This document shows positions 36,558-48,699 of a stretch of DNA of 64,000 nt, one piece after another. How positions within the stretch are numbered: position 1 is the first letter of the stretch; each line of letters opens with the position of its first letter. Source of the DNA: Allodiplogaster sudhausi (lineage: Eukaryota; Nematoda; Chromadorea; Rhabditida; Diplogasteridae). Location: positions 1,067,501 through 1,131,500 of the forward strand of contig CALZFC010000251.1 of assembly GCA_945643635.1 (NCBI GenBank), in the 5' to 3' direction. Both the position numbers and the translations under genes were made by a program. The notes under the pieces were generated by a model. It saw only the letters and a list, made by a program, of their open reading frames with translations. It had not been told where the DNA came from and ran no database searches.

Positions 36558-37007
36558 TTAAAGGAAGTATCCGACGAAAGGTATCTAATAAAATTACGTT
36601 TCAAACTGTGCTAAGCTCCCAACTGGTTGAGCCTTTTTTGAGCGCCCGCTACAAAATTTTAAATTTGAAACGTATGTGTATCTTACCTCTCTCGACTTCT
36701 TTCATTGTCTCGCTTTTCTCTAACGTCTGTATCTCTCATCCCTTGGTGAAAATGGGGTGCTAAGTGGGCAAGACGGTCAGATACTGCCTCTTCTTCCCAC
36801 CCGTTGGCATTCCTTGCTTGGATTTGAGCATACACCGGGTGCATCGACAGAGACGTTTTATACCGTATTCCAAAAAATAAATGTAAATTTCTGGCTAAAT
36901 ACTGATTTTCGTAAAGCGGGACCACCTCTAATCGATCTTTTAGGCTAGACTTTATCATATTGGAATATAAATGAAGAAGTTATTTTTTCGTTGGATACTT
37001 CCTTTAA
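36558..37007. mobile_element. TTAA MITE 2
   Basis: A 442-bp element with TTAA at 36558-36561 and 37004-37007 and inverted ends AGGAAGTATCCGACGAAA. It is in reverse orientation to MITE 1, and both lie in the same intron of the block B kelch gene. Confidence 0.8.
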
Positions 37008-39508
37008 GAATTACTTTTCGACTTCAACATTTGATGAACGGCTGACGGTAGCTGAAAGACGCGTTGCCATCTGTAGGATGCGAGGCAGAGTCGCCAGACG
37101 GACCTCATGTCGGCGTCTGCCGCGATTGCGGCACCGCCAATCACGAACAGCCACTTGTTGTCCGCCGCGACCACTGCAGAAGCCGCTTTGCGCCCCGCCG
37201 GAAAGCCGTGGACCTAGAACGAGGCGATATTTCTTTCTCCCATACTGACCAGGTGGTAATTTTCCTACCAGGTCCGGAAGTGTCTGCCAACGTTCGAATA
37301 TCTCCCGGTTGATGTCGAAAACGTGTAGATTATCAAAGGGCATCTCAGAGTTCTTTAATATTGGATTAAATTATTTAAAAATAATTTTCTTCAAAACAAT
37401 AAATATAAATGAACAGATAAGTAAATAATTTTCCATCTGACCACTTGACCATTCAACTGCTTGAGAGAGCCACCGCAGAAAACGATAATGTCCCGTATGC
37501 CAGCTGGCGTCTCCTGAAGATGGCAAATATGATAAATTTAGAACCTTATGGATAGATCACAATTTTCATACTTACAATTTCATCTTCTAAGTGCATGACT
37601 ATTTGGGTTTCGGCCTGGGCGCTTTGTTATGATTAAGTTTGCATGGTTTACTTTATATTTGTAACCACGGTTTCCTAACATTTGCTCCGTGGACCCTCGG
37701 CAACCGACCGGCCCTATAAAAAAAAGTTTGCTTGGAAGACGTTGACCGTTACAAATACTTAGACAGGGCATCATTTTTAGGATTTTCGGACACTCTATTT
37801 TTATTGTTGGTACTAATTTAAATTAATTTACTTAAATTTGCGTATCGAATTTTCATAATGGACTTTTTGAATATCTAATAAAAGGAACGAAAGCTTTGTT
37901 ACGTGTGCTTTCTGGGGATCAAAAGGCACCCTTTCTTGCGCCCTCGGCTCGAATGTAAATTTCTTCGGATGACACTATAGGCCCAGAAGCACTAGTCTTC
38001 GACAGCATTTACAATATTCATGCGGAGAGCGATATGACAGATATATCCCTTCTAACCCCTAAAAAAGAAGAAACAAGTTTCTTTCATTTTCTTCCTAAAA
38101 AGTTATTATTTCCAATTCACGAAATATATTTTTAAAAAAGGATCCAAAATTAATACTTACCGTGTCCAGTATCTTGACTGCCGCCAGTGCAGTTTTAGAG
38201 AGTGTAGAAAATAGACGCGGCAGAAAAAATTCAGATACTCTTAAAATCACATACACTTCCAGTAAAGAAAGAAGACAGAAAAAAGTATATTATACAGTAC
38301 TATTATGAATATAAAGTGCTCGAATGATACTTCGTTTTTTTTTAAACTAAAACGTACTCTTCTCGAAAGGTTTCCTTGACTTTACAGAACGTTTGTCTGT
38401 TGAGGAAGAAGTAGAATTCGTCATAGCGCACAGCTTTAATTCTGATACGTTGAAGTATTTTTTAATGGCATTTTATATTTCACATCTTACAATTAACTAT
38501 TCTTTTTTGGAGGGGGGAATACGCACAACATAATCTTTGTGATCATTTGAAAAAGGAATATTCTTGAACATACATATATTTTTTATGTCAATAATATTAA
38601 AACAAAAAAAGGAATTGTCGCGAACTGGTGGTCTCGGGAAGAGGGCGCAAAAGGCGTCTTGGTCCTCTTTAGGCGGAAGAACAACGGAGAAGGGAGCATT
38701 GTCTTCAAAAGGACATAAAATTTAATTATTGTTTTTTTTATTTAATAATGTTTACCACGTGTGTTACACAATTATATCCCACCGTATAAGTTGATTGATT
38801 TATTGAAAATACATCAACCAACCCAAACGAGACCGAGAAAGTAAAAGAAGAATCATTGAAATAGGAAAAAGGCAAAAAATAAAAGAGCGAAAGCGAGGGA
38901 AGGAGAGAAACTGAGAATATTACCCCAAAATAGATATGCAGAACTTATTCGAGAAAGGTAATGAAATATAAATAACGTACTTAGAAGACCGCGTGTAGCA
39001 TTGTTGCATTCGTAGTGGTTTTTCAGATGGTCCACCCTGCCAAAGAAGTCCGAATTGCTAACCTTACCTTGCACCTTGAAGACCATCACCCTGGGAGAAA
39101 TTATAAAAAGGTATACTGGAATAACTTTGTTATCTTTTATTCGAATATTTTCACGAATAGAAATTCCGTCCTTTTAGCTACTGCAAAAAACCGAAATACA
39201 CTACCGTCGGCCAAAAAAAATATTCAAAAGAACACTTTAGAGAAATTATAAGTAGTACTAAGAATTCTCTATTGTGTTACTCATTCTGTTCCGCCTACAT
39301 CTCTCTCGCTCTGATTTACTTTCATTCTCTTCCCTCAACATCCACAGCAAAAGGTGTTGGTTGCTGTTCCATGTCATGTAAGCACTGGGATATTACAGGG
39401 GTTTATTAGTTAAATACTGCACACGATTGGGACAAATTTTACAAGAAAATAACATGAAAGCGAGAACCGAAAGCATCTGGGATGCAAAGTACTTGTAACA
39501 CAAGAAGA

Positions 39509-39768
39509 TCAAAACAATACAAAAAAATATAGCGATAATTCTTCTTCTTCTTCTTCAACTTCAACGCTGTCGACTTCGTCTTCATCATGGAAGCTGTTGG
39601 GAAGGCTGAGGGCGTTCTCGCTCATCGTCAGCTCTCCGTAGTCCTCGTCGGCCGCAGCAGCCGCTATCTCCTCTGCTACCTTCTGCTCCTCTTGCTTCCA
39701 TTGCAGGTTTGTGACCTCGCCGGGTTCCTCTCCCTCTTCGCCATCTCTCTCCCGTCTTCTACACCCTC
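39509..39768 (-). CDS. Unrecognised acidic C-terminal exon
   Basis: A minus-strand open frame ending at TGA 39509-39511. It reads EEPGEVTNLQWKQEEQK, then an Ala-rich segment, DEDYGELTMSENALSLP and an acidic end (DEDEVDSVEVEEEEEE). A GTGTAG acceptor lies near its upstream end. Codon use is GC-rich and unlike the neighbouring AT-rich DNA, which supports coding. The exon lies in a roughly 1.1-kb stretch (39270-40370) present only in block B. No upstream exon was identified and the family is not recognised. It could also be a processed fragment. Confidence 0.35.
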
Positions 39769-40455
39769 AGCGGCAGCTGCAACTCGGCGTCCATGCCTGC
39801 TCCATAGCCACCACTAATTGTAGGTGGTTGCCAAGTCCCCTCTCTCTCTCTTTCCCCTCGCCCCCTTCAACGTCCTCAAGCCTGACTGTCAACAGGCGCG
39901 ACAAGCTCAACCCCCTCGTCAAGTATCCCAACTTCCTGACTGCATTGTTTGTGTGGCCCCATTTATTTTAGATTGTTGCATCTCGTGTTTTTTTTTGTAC
40001 ATTGTTTGTAAATGATAAATGTGGCTAAAACAAAATTGGCATTGTTTTTATCGCATTCTGTCGTCTTGAATGAAAGAAAGAAGGATGGAGGGGGCAGCAG
40101 AGAAGGGTGCGTGAAAGGGAGAGATCATTGGAAAGTAGGAGGGTAGCAGAGAATGAAGGGGGGGGGGGGGTAGCGACCCCGCTGCCAGGCCGGGCGGGCC
40201 GCCAAAGTTCGTTCTCCTGATACTCGCCCGACGCACTTATCAGCGCATGCTACACGAACTCAGTGTAGTAACAGGAAAACGAACTTTGAAGTGCCGGGAC
40301 GAGTTTTTCACTTCAAAGTGCGTTTTCCGAGTGCGGGCAAACCGAACTTCCTGCGCTGTGTGAACTGTAACGGAGCGAAGGAGGTTCGTGATGGCCTGCG
40401 CTACGGGGTCTTCGCGGCGAGCAGGCAGCTCTGCCATCTGGAAGCCCTCAATCAA

Positions 40456-41388
40456 TCAATCAATCAATCAACGCTTTATTTCAACGGGTTAATGGATTCC
40501 GTGGAGCGCCATGAGTCTTTGCCATTCTTGGGGATTTGATGGAGATGATGGAGGAAGTTGGCACCAATCATGGAAGCCCTCACACCATTTTATTACTGGA
40601 GAGAGAGAGAGACTGAGAGAAAGAGAGGGAGAAAGAGAGAGAATAAAAGATGGAGAGAGAGAGGGTGAGAGAGAAACATAATCCAACGAAGTATTCATGA
40701 TTCGAATTACAATAATATAGTGTCTGAGCTAAGATGAACGTTTACAGAAAAAAAGGTACGAGCTGGCCTCGTTGTCGAAGCAAAACTTTTCATTCTGGAA
40801 TCGACAATGAAGCAATGGAGCATTGACCCGAGAATGCTAATAGAAAATTGCAAACGAGATCTCTCCTCAAACGTTACCATGGTCAAAAATCCCGAAAAAT
40901 TACGATTTTTCTCTTGCTCACAATCAGAGAATTATTCACTTTTCTTAAATGACCCCGTTCTAAATTATCAGCTCTTTTTCCATTCCTGTTTTTTGCTTGT
41001 CATTTTTGCTAGTCCAAGTGCTGTGACTGAACGAGAGCCACCAGCATGGCTAAGAATGTCATATGTAAATACCTGTGATGCATCATGGTGTACAGGTAAG
41101 ACAATGAAGTGCTCGGCGAACAATTAATTATGTGCGAGTAATTGAAGATGATGCCTAATGCTTTGGGATACGTCTTATTCACAAACTGTCAAAGAAAGCC
41201 TCAATGGCTGCCTTCTCCAATTGCTTCTTCTTCGCTTGCTGCTGCTGACCACTCGCACAACTCCCGTATTAAGCTATTTTCCCATTTCGCGTGCTCTTTC
41301 TCTCTCTCTCCCTCCCGTCCTACCTCTCTCCCTCACTATATCTATATTTTTTCTCTTGCTCTCTTCATATATCTCTCCTCTCTCTTCG

Positions 41389-41420
<32 letters not shown>

Positions 41421-41440
41421 ATACAATGACTAGAAGATTT
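40456..41440. other. Spacer between divergent block B genes
   Basis: Contains GA tracts at about 40600-40670 and sequence from 40750 on that matches 14430-15110 of block A. CT-rich from 41290. No exon was found. Confidence 0.5.
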
Positions 41441-41443
41441 CAG

Positions 41444-41618
41444 ATGATGGCCGAGCCTACTCTCCACGGTGACGCCGTAGCGCAAGCCTTCTCGGGCATC
41501 CTTTCGGGTTTGTCGTTCTCTTTGTCTTTCACTCTCTCGCAATAGAGGGAGGGCTCTCTTACATATTGGGGCCTTCGAAAAAAAATGATGTGCACATAGT
41601 CTCTCCCCGCGTACTCTT

Positions 41619-41655
<37 letters not shown>

Positions 41656-44101
41656 GTTTCTCTCTTTTGCTCTCTCTCTCTCCCTCTTCTCTCTCTCCCT
41701 CCCCCTCACGACTGTGAGACTTGTGAGAAGGGATTGAGCATGCAGCCAGCAGATCCGTGGTAGGCAGGATCCCAATGTGATTTGATTTCTGCATTTTATT
41801 TATTTTTATTAGGGTATTCTTAGTTGGCTCAGTTTCTCTTTCTTTCTCTCTCTATTCTCTCTCTCTCTCTCTCGGTCTCTCTTTCTCTGTTATTATTTAT
41901 CTCTTTCTTTCGTGTTCTCGATCTCTTTTTTGGCTAGTACGATGTAATATTTCACTTGATTTGAAGGTAATGCCCGCATGCTCGATGTTCCAAAAGAAGA
42001 CATCCACTCTCTTCACGCTTTTCGTCGCCCGTTATCTGTACGACACCACCTTTTTTTGTTTAAAAATATCTCAGCGTAAAGAAAAAAATTCACAGGGCAT
42101 AAACTGCCAAGCTGCGCATCATGACGAATTCTGCTTCTTTATCTGCGGCCGTAACCCACAGACGCTCCGCAAGACAAAGGCAAACCTTCGAGGAGGGTGT
42201 GCTTTTGCCAACAAAATGCTTTTCATAATACTACAGTATAATCTTTTTTCTTCTTCTATACTCTTTTTGTTTTGTAAATGTGCATCATTTTTGCCGTTCC
42301 AATTAAGAGTCACTGACTATGATCTACCTCACGCATTCTCTTCGATCTGTGGCACTTCATTGACAGCAGTCAAAATGGTACTATTTATGTTTGCCCTATT
42401 TATTGATTTATTTCGGGATTATATAAAATAAATGCTTTTGGAAAAAGATGGAAGAAAAACTATGCGTATACCTTGAAGGAGGTCTGACGCTAATAAATGG
42501 TGTCTTGTTTTTTTGCCTTATTCGGTCAGGTTGAGCTAGAAACTTCGATTGCAATAAAATTAGAATCTTCGATTGCAACAAATCACAAAAATCCACTTTG
42601 AATTAGCGAATATTTTATTTTCTCGCTATTTTTCAAAAAAAAAATTTGGAAAAACTACGGCGTGCCCGACGGGACCGTTGGAATACAGCAGAGAAAACTC
42701 GTGCATGGTGCGCACAACCAACATTGGCCGGCTTTTGCTTAACACGTCCGCTCATATGGCAGTTGACCAAAGCATAAGTTTCATTGGAGAGCCAAAATCG
42801 ACGAGCTTGGATTTTGCTTAAAAGTTTTCTGATTGATGCTAATAGGTTCTTTCTGATGCGAGGAATCGATTCGAGAGGGTCCGGAAGTCGGAAAATGCCT
42901 TGTTAGTTTGCTATGAAGGCTTGAATTCTGGGGCTCGCCGCGCTTGGAGGCGAGTTGGATGTACGTTTGAGGTCACTGCGCTGCACTTTGTTGAGATATA
43001 GAAACAAACATTTGCACCATAATAGTCAAGATATTGCTCTAAACAACAAAAATAATAATAAAAAGTGAATATTCTCAAAATATAAGTGCTTTATAAATTT
43101 TGAGGGAGCATAGAGTATGCAATGTTCATTACTAGCACTATACTCCAAGGGTTGAATAGAGCAAGAAAAGAGCTTTCGAATGAACTAATGGATTGTGAAA
43201 ACTTATTGTTGGAATTCTTTGATGTTTCCTGAACGACTCTCCCAGTGTGTCTTTACAAATCAGCATGTCCGCAGATTAAAAAGGTACTTTAAATAATTTT
43301 TTCGCACATTCAAACATAAGCAAGAAGAAATAGCGTGAAATTTGCTCTAAACCAATTATATGACTTACAACGAAACATCGAAGACTTGGAATTTTATTGA
43401 AAGAGGTCACCTTGTTGCAAATTTCACGCTCTTTCTTGGACGCGCGAAATATTCTAAAACGTACTGATCTGTAAAGACAACACACTGGGAAAATCGATCA
43501 GGAAACATCAAAGATTTCCTAAGTTTTCACAATGCAATAGTTCAATTGCAAATTGTCATATTTGCCATCTTCAGGAGACGCCAACTGGCACTCGGGACAT
43601 TATCGTTTTCTGCGGCGGTGGCAACCCTATAGTTTTTTTATTATTTTATTTTAGGAATCGGAACTACGCCATTCCCGCAGCATACTGCAGATTGTCTGGT
43701 CGTCTTCTCATCTTAATGAGTGTAAATTACTATTTTGTTAATTCAGCAAAGAAAAGTTTTAAAGTATATTAATAATATTTTTAAGCACCGCGCTGAACAG
43801 GGTTGTCGCTTACGAATGGAAATGTTCCGTTTCGCAGTGTCCTCCTTGTCGTGGATGTCCTTCGGCAAGGTTTTAATGCCTTTTTTTTTACTTTCGTAAT
43901 TCAAATTTACGCCACATTTTGCAAGAAAACTAATTTTATTAATTTAATTATACGTAAAATACGCCTAATCAGGTTCTGAGTCTCCTGAAGCCGGAGACCC
44001 TCGCGGCTGTCCATGCGAGGTTCGGCTTCGGCGTTCCCGGGCCATCGGTCAACGTCGCCGAGGCAACGAGTCGAGTCATGGACATTCTCTACGCGGATTA
44101 G
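41444..44101 (+). pseudogene. Kelch-family gene, block B plus copy, exons missing
   Basis: Exon 1 at 41444-41507 (MMAEPTLHGDAVAQAFSG), an exon at 41967-42031 (GNARMLDVPKEDIHSLHAF), a block at about 42110-42200, an exon at about 43574-43630 (TRDIIVFCGGG), about 43815-43880 (MEMFRFAVSSLSWMSFGKVL) and the terminal exon 43973-44101 (start VLSLLKPETLAAVHARFGFG, end DILYAD, TAG). The exons matching 15422-15518 and 15635-15717 of block A are absent, as are the kelch-blade exons. It is therefore probably nonfunctional, although the surviving pieces are open. Confidence 0.55.
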
Positions 44102-44109
44102 CATGAATT

Positions 44110-44861
44110 CATTTCATCTTCCCGCCAATTTAATGATTTGATCTTGCCGCCGATTCTTATCATCTCTTGTTTCCTTTCCAAGTACTTCCACATTTGAACT
44201 CTTGTAAAAGTGCTTCATTGTACACTAAAGACTTACCAAGTGAGCTCCAGTACTTCCAATGCTATAATATGACTTCATGTCTTCCTATCTGAATATTTCT
44301 CTTTTGTTGTTTTGCTTCCGGCTGTCAAGCCCCTGTTTTCCATAGTTAAAGTTGTTCCTTTCTTTCTCTCTCACTCTCTATCAACTGACCTCTGTAACTT
44401 TGCAAGAAACCAATAAGAAAACTTGGTGTCTCTCCTGGAAAGAAATGATTTCATTTTGTGAGTTCCTTCATATTTTCCCACTCACTGATTGTGAGGCGGG
44501 CATCCGTCAGTCAACTGGCTACGTTCCCCTCCACATCCTGCTTATTGTTAATTGATTATCTACATCTTTAAAGATTGTGAAGACAATATGACATGGGAAA
44601 ACAGTCTTGCACTTGTGCCCATGGCAGGTAGTATAACCTTAGACAAAACGAACCACTGATACATATGAACATATGTACATATGTATAATGCTGTTTCGAT
44701 CGTAAATGTTTACTTTTCATGCCAAATGTCTACTTCGTTGACTGTGCCAGCTTCAACAACAACACTCTCCTCTCTCTCTCTTTTTCACTCTCACTCTGTC
44801 CTTCCCTATCTTTCTCTCCGTTTTCCCCTCTCTCTATTTTTCTCTCACTCTTTCCTCTCTC

Positions 44862-44895
<34 letters not shown>

Positions 44896-45040
44896 GTTCC
44901 TTGAAACTGCCAACCTTTGCCCAGAATGACGAGAATAAGACAATAAAATATTCTCTGTTGTGCCGTTTTCATGGAGACAAATCGCAAAACCAATCTTGTC
45001 AACAGATTCATGAATCATCTTCATCATTTTACCAACGACG
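44110..45040. other. Intergenic region
   Basis: No exon was found. A CT tract lies at about 44865-44895, and a palindromic ATATGTACATAT-type stretch at about 44665-44685. Confidence 0.5.
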
Positions 45041-45053
45041 ACGACATTGGAAT

Positions 45054-45123
45054 GCCTATCGATGATGTAAAAAAAAGTTGTTTCTTCTGGTGAGTCATGC
45101 CCAAACCATCCATCAGTATAAAA
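45054..45123 (+). promoter_or_regulatory. Promoter of ET copy E2
   Basis: A conserved block CTATCGATGATGTAAAAAAAA at about 45056, then GGTGAGTCA, then TATAAAA at 45117-45123, 42 bases before the ATG. The same order occurs before copies E3, E4 and E5. Confidence 0.55.
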
Positions 45124-45164
45124 GGTCTCATGGTGAGTTTTTCTGCCAGAACGAAGAGAAGGCA

Positions 45165-46690
45165 ATGCTGCTTGCCCCCGTTCTTTTCGTGCTCTCTTCC
45201 GCCACTCTTCTCACTGTCGGCAGCCAGGAACAGCATGTGATGGTACGGAAGTTCTACTGTCGAGGTCCAAGTTCGTCGCCTTTCTTTTCCACTCATCCTC
45301 CGCAAGACCTCTATCACATTTTTTCTCGCCCTGTCCCCTTATTTTCTTTCGGAGAAATATCCCTTGTGTCACTCTCCCTCTACCAATTCCAAATTAAAAT
45401 TTATAAAAATGGGACCTCCGAGCTCGCCCTCTAGAATGATCTGCAGCCATTGAGGAAGCATAACTGTTTTCGTCAGTCTCCGGTCATCGATCAGTTTGAT
45501 ATAGATATCAATAAATTTGCCCAGGAATCCTTCCTTCTCTTTTTTCGAAAGTTTATTTAAAAGAATGATTTCACGAAAGTACTCAATTGTTGCCAGTTCC
45601 TCCTCCACCGTTCTTACTCTATCGCATCGCCAATTAATTTTCTAATGAATTCGGGTTACGCAGGTTTTATAGAAATATCGAAATTTTCAGGAGTGAATGC
45701 AACAAGACATGATCGATCCAGTGGAGTGCTTCAATCGTACGCATTCTTGCGGTTGACAAGTGACCGTGAACCAGAAGGATGTAGGCGCTCGTCCAAAAAT
45801 GGAGCAGCTGCCAACATGTATGCCGTATCACGCTTCCGGCTGCGTTGTTGATCCTAAGTTCCCAGCCAACAACGTCTTTCTCTGCTACTGCAACGAAGCA
45901 CATTGCAACAGGAATGGGAATTTCGCCATTATTGAAAGCGAGACCATAGTGCGCAAGAAGTACGAAGAGTTGCACCCCACGACAACCACCACGTCTACCA
46001 CAACCACCACGACCCAGTTGCCGACCACCACCACGTCGTCCAGTCAGGTCGTCAGTGAAATGAGTAAATGGATAATCTATAAACGAAGACGCAAAATGTA
46101 CATAGTGTTTCGAATGCAAAAAAAAAATAAAACGGAAAAACTAAATTTATAGCATGCCTCCAGAATAATCAGAATGCGTAATTAGCTTTAAAAACACTTT
46201 ATTCAAATGAATTTCAATTCAGTGATGGTATCGTTAGTCTTGAAATAATTAGTCAAAAGTTTATTTAGACAAATTCCTTTAATTCAGATTCTCACCCGAA
46301 ATCGTGAGAATATTTGAAGTATGCCGCAATAAACATATTTCCTCAAACAGAACCCCTTCTTAATCTGTTCTCCGGAGGGGTACAGGTTATTGAAGGGGCT
46401 CTGTTTGAGGAAATATGTTTAGTAAAATAAGGTCTTTAATAATTAATAATTATTATGCGCATAAATTCTCTTCAGCACTACGATCTGACTGGACTTTTTC
46501 TCTTCCTGGGATTCGGCGTTCTCCTCCACTCGTCGACCTTTCCGTGGCTGGTGCGAAGATTATGATTAAAAAAACCAAATCACAAACATCTAGCTCCGAA
46601 GAGCAATCAGATGTTTGATGTGTCACATTTTTGCAGGTATAACATGTGATTCTTCGGGCGAAGTAGAAGAATGAAGAGAACACGTGAGTC
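45165..46690 (+). pseudogene. ET/Ly6-like gene copy E2 with two in-frame TGA codons
   Basis: Exon 1 (45165-45242) encodes the signal peptide MLLAPVLFVLSSATLLTV and ends GTGATG before a GTACGG donor. Exon 2 (45691-46047) holds the cysteine domain (HASGCVVDPKFP, NNVFLCYCNEAHCNRN) and a Thr-rich stalk. TGA replaces the conserved Cys at 45694-45696 and the conserved Trp at 45754-45756. A hydrophobic exon follows at 46476-46550, and a frameshifted tail exon begins at 46637. The full ancestral layout is thus visible: signal, ET domain, stalk, TM and tail. Confidence 0.7.
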
Positions 46691-47065
46691 GAGAGAAACC
46701 GAACTTCCTCTCATTGTCCCTCTCTCGCTTCTGCCTTCATAGAATCCCTTCTCCGACGCCGTCTCCCTCTTCTTTCCACTTCCCCTCATAAAATCCATCT
46801 AACTGGATCGAACCTCGAAGTTTCACTTTTCTACATTCCAGTTCATATGCTTTCCATCTTTCCCTCTTGCGCTCTCTCTCTCTGTCTCTCTTCCTCTCGC
46901 TCTCTTGCTCTCGCTTTCTTTCTACATCTCTAAAGCATCGTTGCCAAAACTTCGGTCACTACCAAACTCTTTAGATTTTTTTAACTTTTTCTAAGAAGAA
47001 GAATCACGAGTCAAACTAGTCTGCAGATTCATGCATCATTCTACCATCGATGATAAGAATGGTTT

Positions 47066-47140
47066 GCTTATCGATGATGTAAAAAAAGTTTTTTTTTCTT
47101 TTGGTGAGTCAAGCCAACACCTTCCATCAATTTAAAATGT
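47066..47140 (+). promoter_or_regulatory. Promoter of orphan copy E3
   Basis: GCTTATCGATGATGTAAAAAAAG at about 47073, GGTGAGTCAAG, then a TTTAAAAT box at about 47131, followed by the ATG at 47172. The TATA box is changed to TTTAAA, as in copy E5. Confidence 0.5.
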
Positions 47141-47171
47141 CGCTCCCGCCAGCCAGAACGAAGAGAAGGCA

Positions 47172-47258
47172 ATGCTGGTTTCCCTCGTTCTTCTCGTGCT
47201 CTCTTCCGCCACTCTTCTCACTGTCTGCAGCCAGGAACAGCATGTCGACCACCAGATG
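47172..47258 (+). pseudogene. Orphan signal-peptide exon, copy E3
   Basis: Encodes MLVSLVLLVLSSATLLTV followed by CSQEQHVDHQM, then a GTACGG donor. The intron resembles that of E5 up to the TTAA element at 47561, but no cysteine-domain exon follows. The downstream DNA instead matches the 3' flanks of E0 and E4. Probably a deletion product. Confidence 0.65.
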
Positions 47259-47560
47259 GTACGGACCGACGACGTCGGGAAGCCTCTTAATTCTACTATT
47301 GCCTTCCCAGGTCTCAGGAAGTTCGTCGCCATTCTTTCCCTCTTTTCATTTCTCCTCTCTTTCACACATCCTCGCTGGACCACTTTTACATTTTTCCCGC
47401 CCTATCCCATTTCCTTTTATTCGGAGGCATATTCCTTGTGTTATTAATGCACTATCTCTCTTCCTATTCCATATTATAATTTACATATATGTATACAATG
47501 GGACCTCCGGGCTCGCCCATCTGTAGTCATTGAGGAAGCATAACTGTTTTCGTCAGTCTC

Positions 47561-47660
47561 TTAAAGGAGGCATCTCCTAGGAATAATTACCCTAGGTTTT
47601 GTTACTACTTGGATAAGTTCATCGTGGCGTAAAACATATATCCAGAAATTTGCAAATTAG
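47561..47660. repeat. Partial TTAA MITE
   Basis: Begins TTAAAGGAGGCATCTCC and shares the next roughly 60 bases with the element at 56419. The right end could not be located. Confidence 0.4.
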
Positions 47661-48251
47661 CATGAAAAGTTAATAACTTTGTAATTTCGCCTGTTTTGAA
47701 ATGATCATAAAAGATAATTCGTCATTCGAGAGTGAGTAGAAAAATCATTCTGTTAAATGATCTAAAAGGGAATTTCAACCAAATTATCTGCGTTTTCAAA
47801 CTGGTTCCTGATGGAGGGGGAGAGCAAACGATAATTTTTTATTATTGTATTTCAGTCGAAACTACTCCTAATTACGGTTATTTCATCTCATTCGGAAACA
47901 GTTTCGAAATATATCTGTTGTGAAATGGAAACCTGAAACAATTATACAACTACTTTTGCGATTATTACATCTAATAAATAATGTAACAGGTCAGGAGAGA
48001 GGGGGAGAGACAAATTTTTAAATGACATGATTGATTACTATCCGAAGGAAATTTATACGGGAAAAGTCGTCAAGCGGGCGAAGAGAAAAAGCGGGGAGAA
48101 GGGTAAAGTGGAAGAGCAAGGCGAGAGACGACCGAGTAAGGCGAAAGCAGTTGAACGAAATGATGGCTAACCCATTGCGGATCGCTTTTTTATACGATTT
48201 TTCACCTGAACTCTCCACGAAATTTATGTACTTTGAAAATTCCTCAAATTT

Positions 48252-48400
48252 TCGACTGCTGGTGAGAATGTGAGGAATACGCGTCTTGAACAGATCACGT
48301 TATCCGCGGGTTACGGTATTCTCACCTCATCGCGCAAGCCAATCCAGACGATGCTGTTGACGTCGTTCTCGAGGACGTTCTCGTAGAAGTTTTAATTGGG
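48252..48400 (-). pseudogene. Isolated copy of a PTP-like exon
   Basis: The minus strand reads FYENVLENDVNSIVWIGLRDE then GTGAGA, matching the exon at 27391-27302, but with about 13 bases lost near its start. No other PTP exon is near. Confidence 0.7.
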
Positions 48401-48699
48401 ATTTATAAGAAATTAAGAAAGTCTTTGATTTGTTTCTCTTTCTCTTGCATTCTCTCCGTTATAAATCTCTTCGTGTAAACCTTGTTAACGCACATCTTCT
48501 TCTCCCCCCCATCTCTCTCGATAAAAAAAGGGTTTCAGAGAAAAAGACGAGCTCATTAAATCCACCGAATTACGATACCGCCACAACCTTATTTAAAATT
48601 CGCTAACATTATTGTTCGACTTGTGTTATCCAATAAAATAAGCGAAATTATGATGGTCCGCATGATGTATCGGGTTTTATTAGTTGTATGCAAATTATG

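Larger units (their letters stand above)
32298..40455 (-). pseudogene. Kelch-type gene, block B minus copy, loaded with insertions
   Basis: Exon 1 at about 40434-40365 (MAELPARREDPVAQAITNLL) matches the block A copy only for its first part, then diverges. Retained exons: about 39090-38995 (SNSDFFGRVDHLKNHYECNN), 38715-38635 (FSVVLPPKEDQDAFCALFP), about 38440-38345, 38235-38160, 37516-37465 (RDIIVFCGG), 37343-37269 (MPFDNLHVFDINREIFERW) then a 55-base intron and 37213 to about 37035 (NKWLFVIGGAA, two kelch-like blades), about 32640-32555, and 32426-32298 (ending in VNVAEAKSRITDILYAD, stop). Introns contain the palindromic element and the two MITEs. Apart from exon 1 the coding parts look more intact than in block A. 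Kelch proteins often act as ubiquitin-ligase adaptors; that role is not shown here. Confidence 0.55.
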
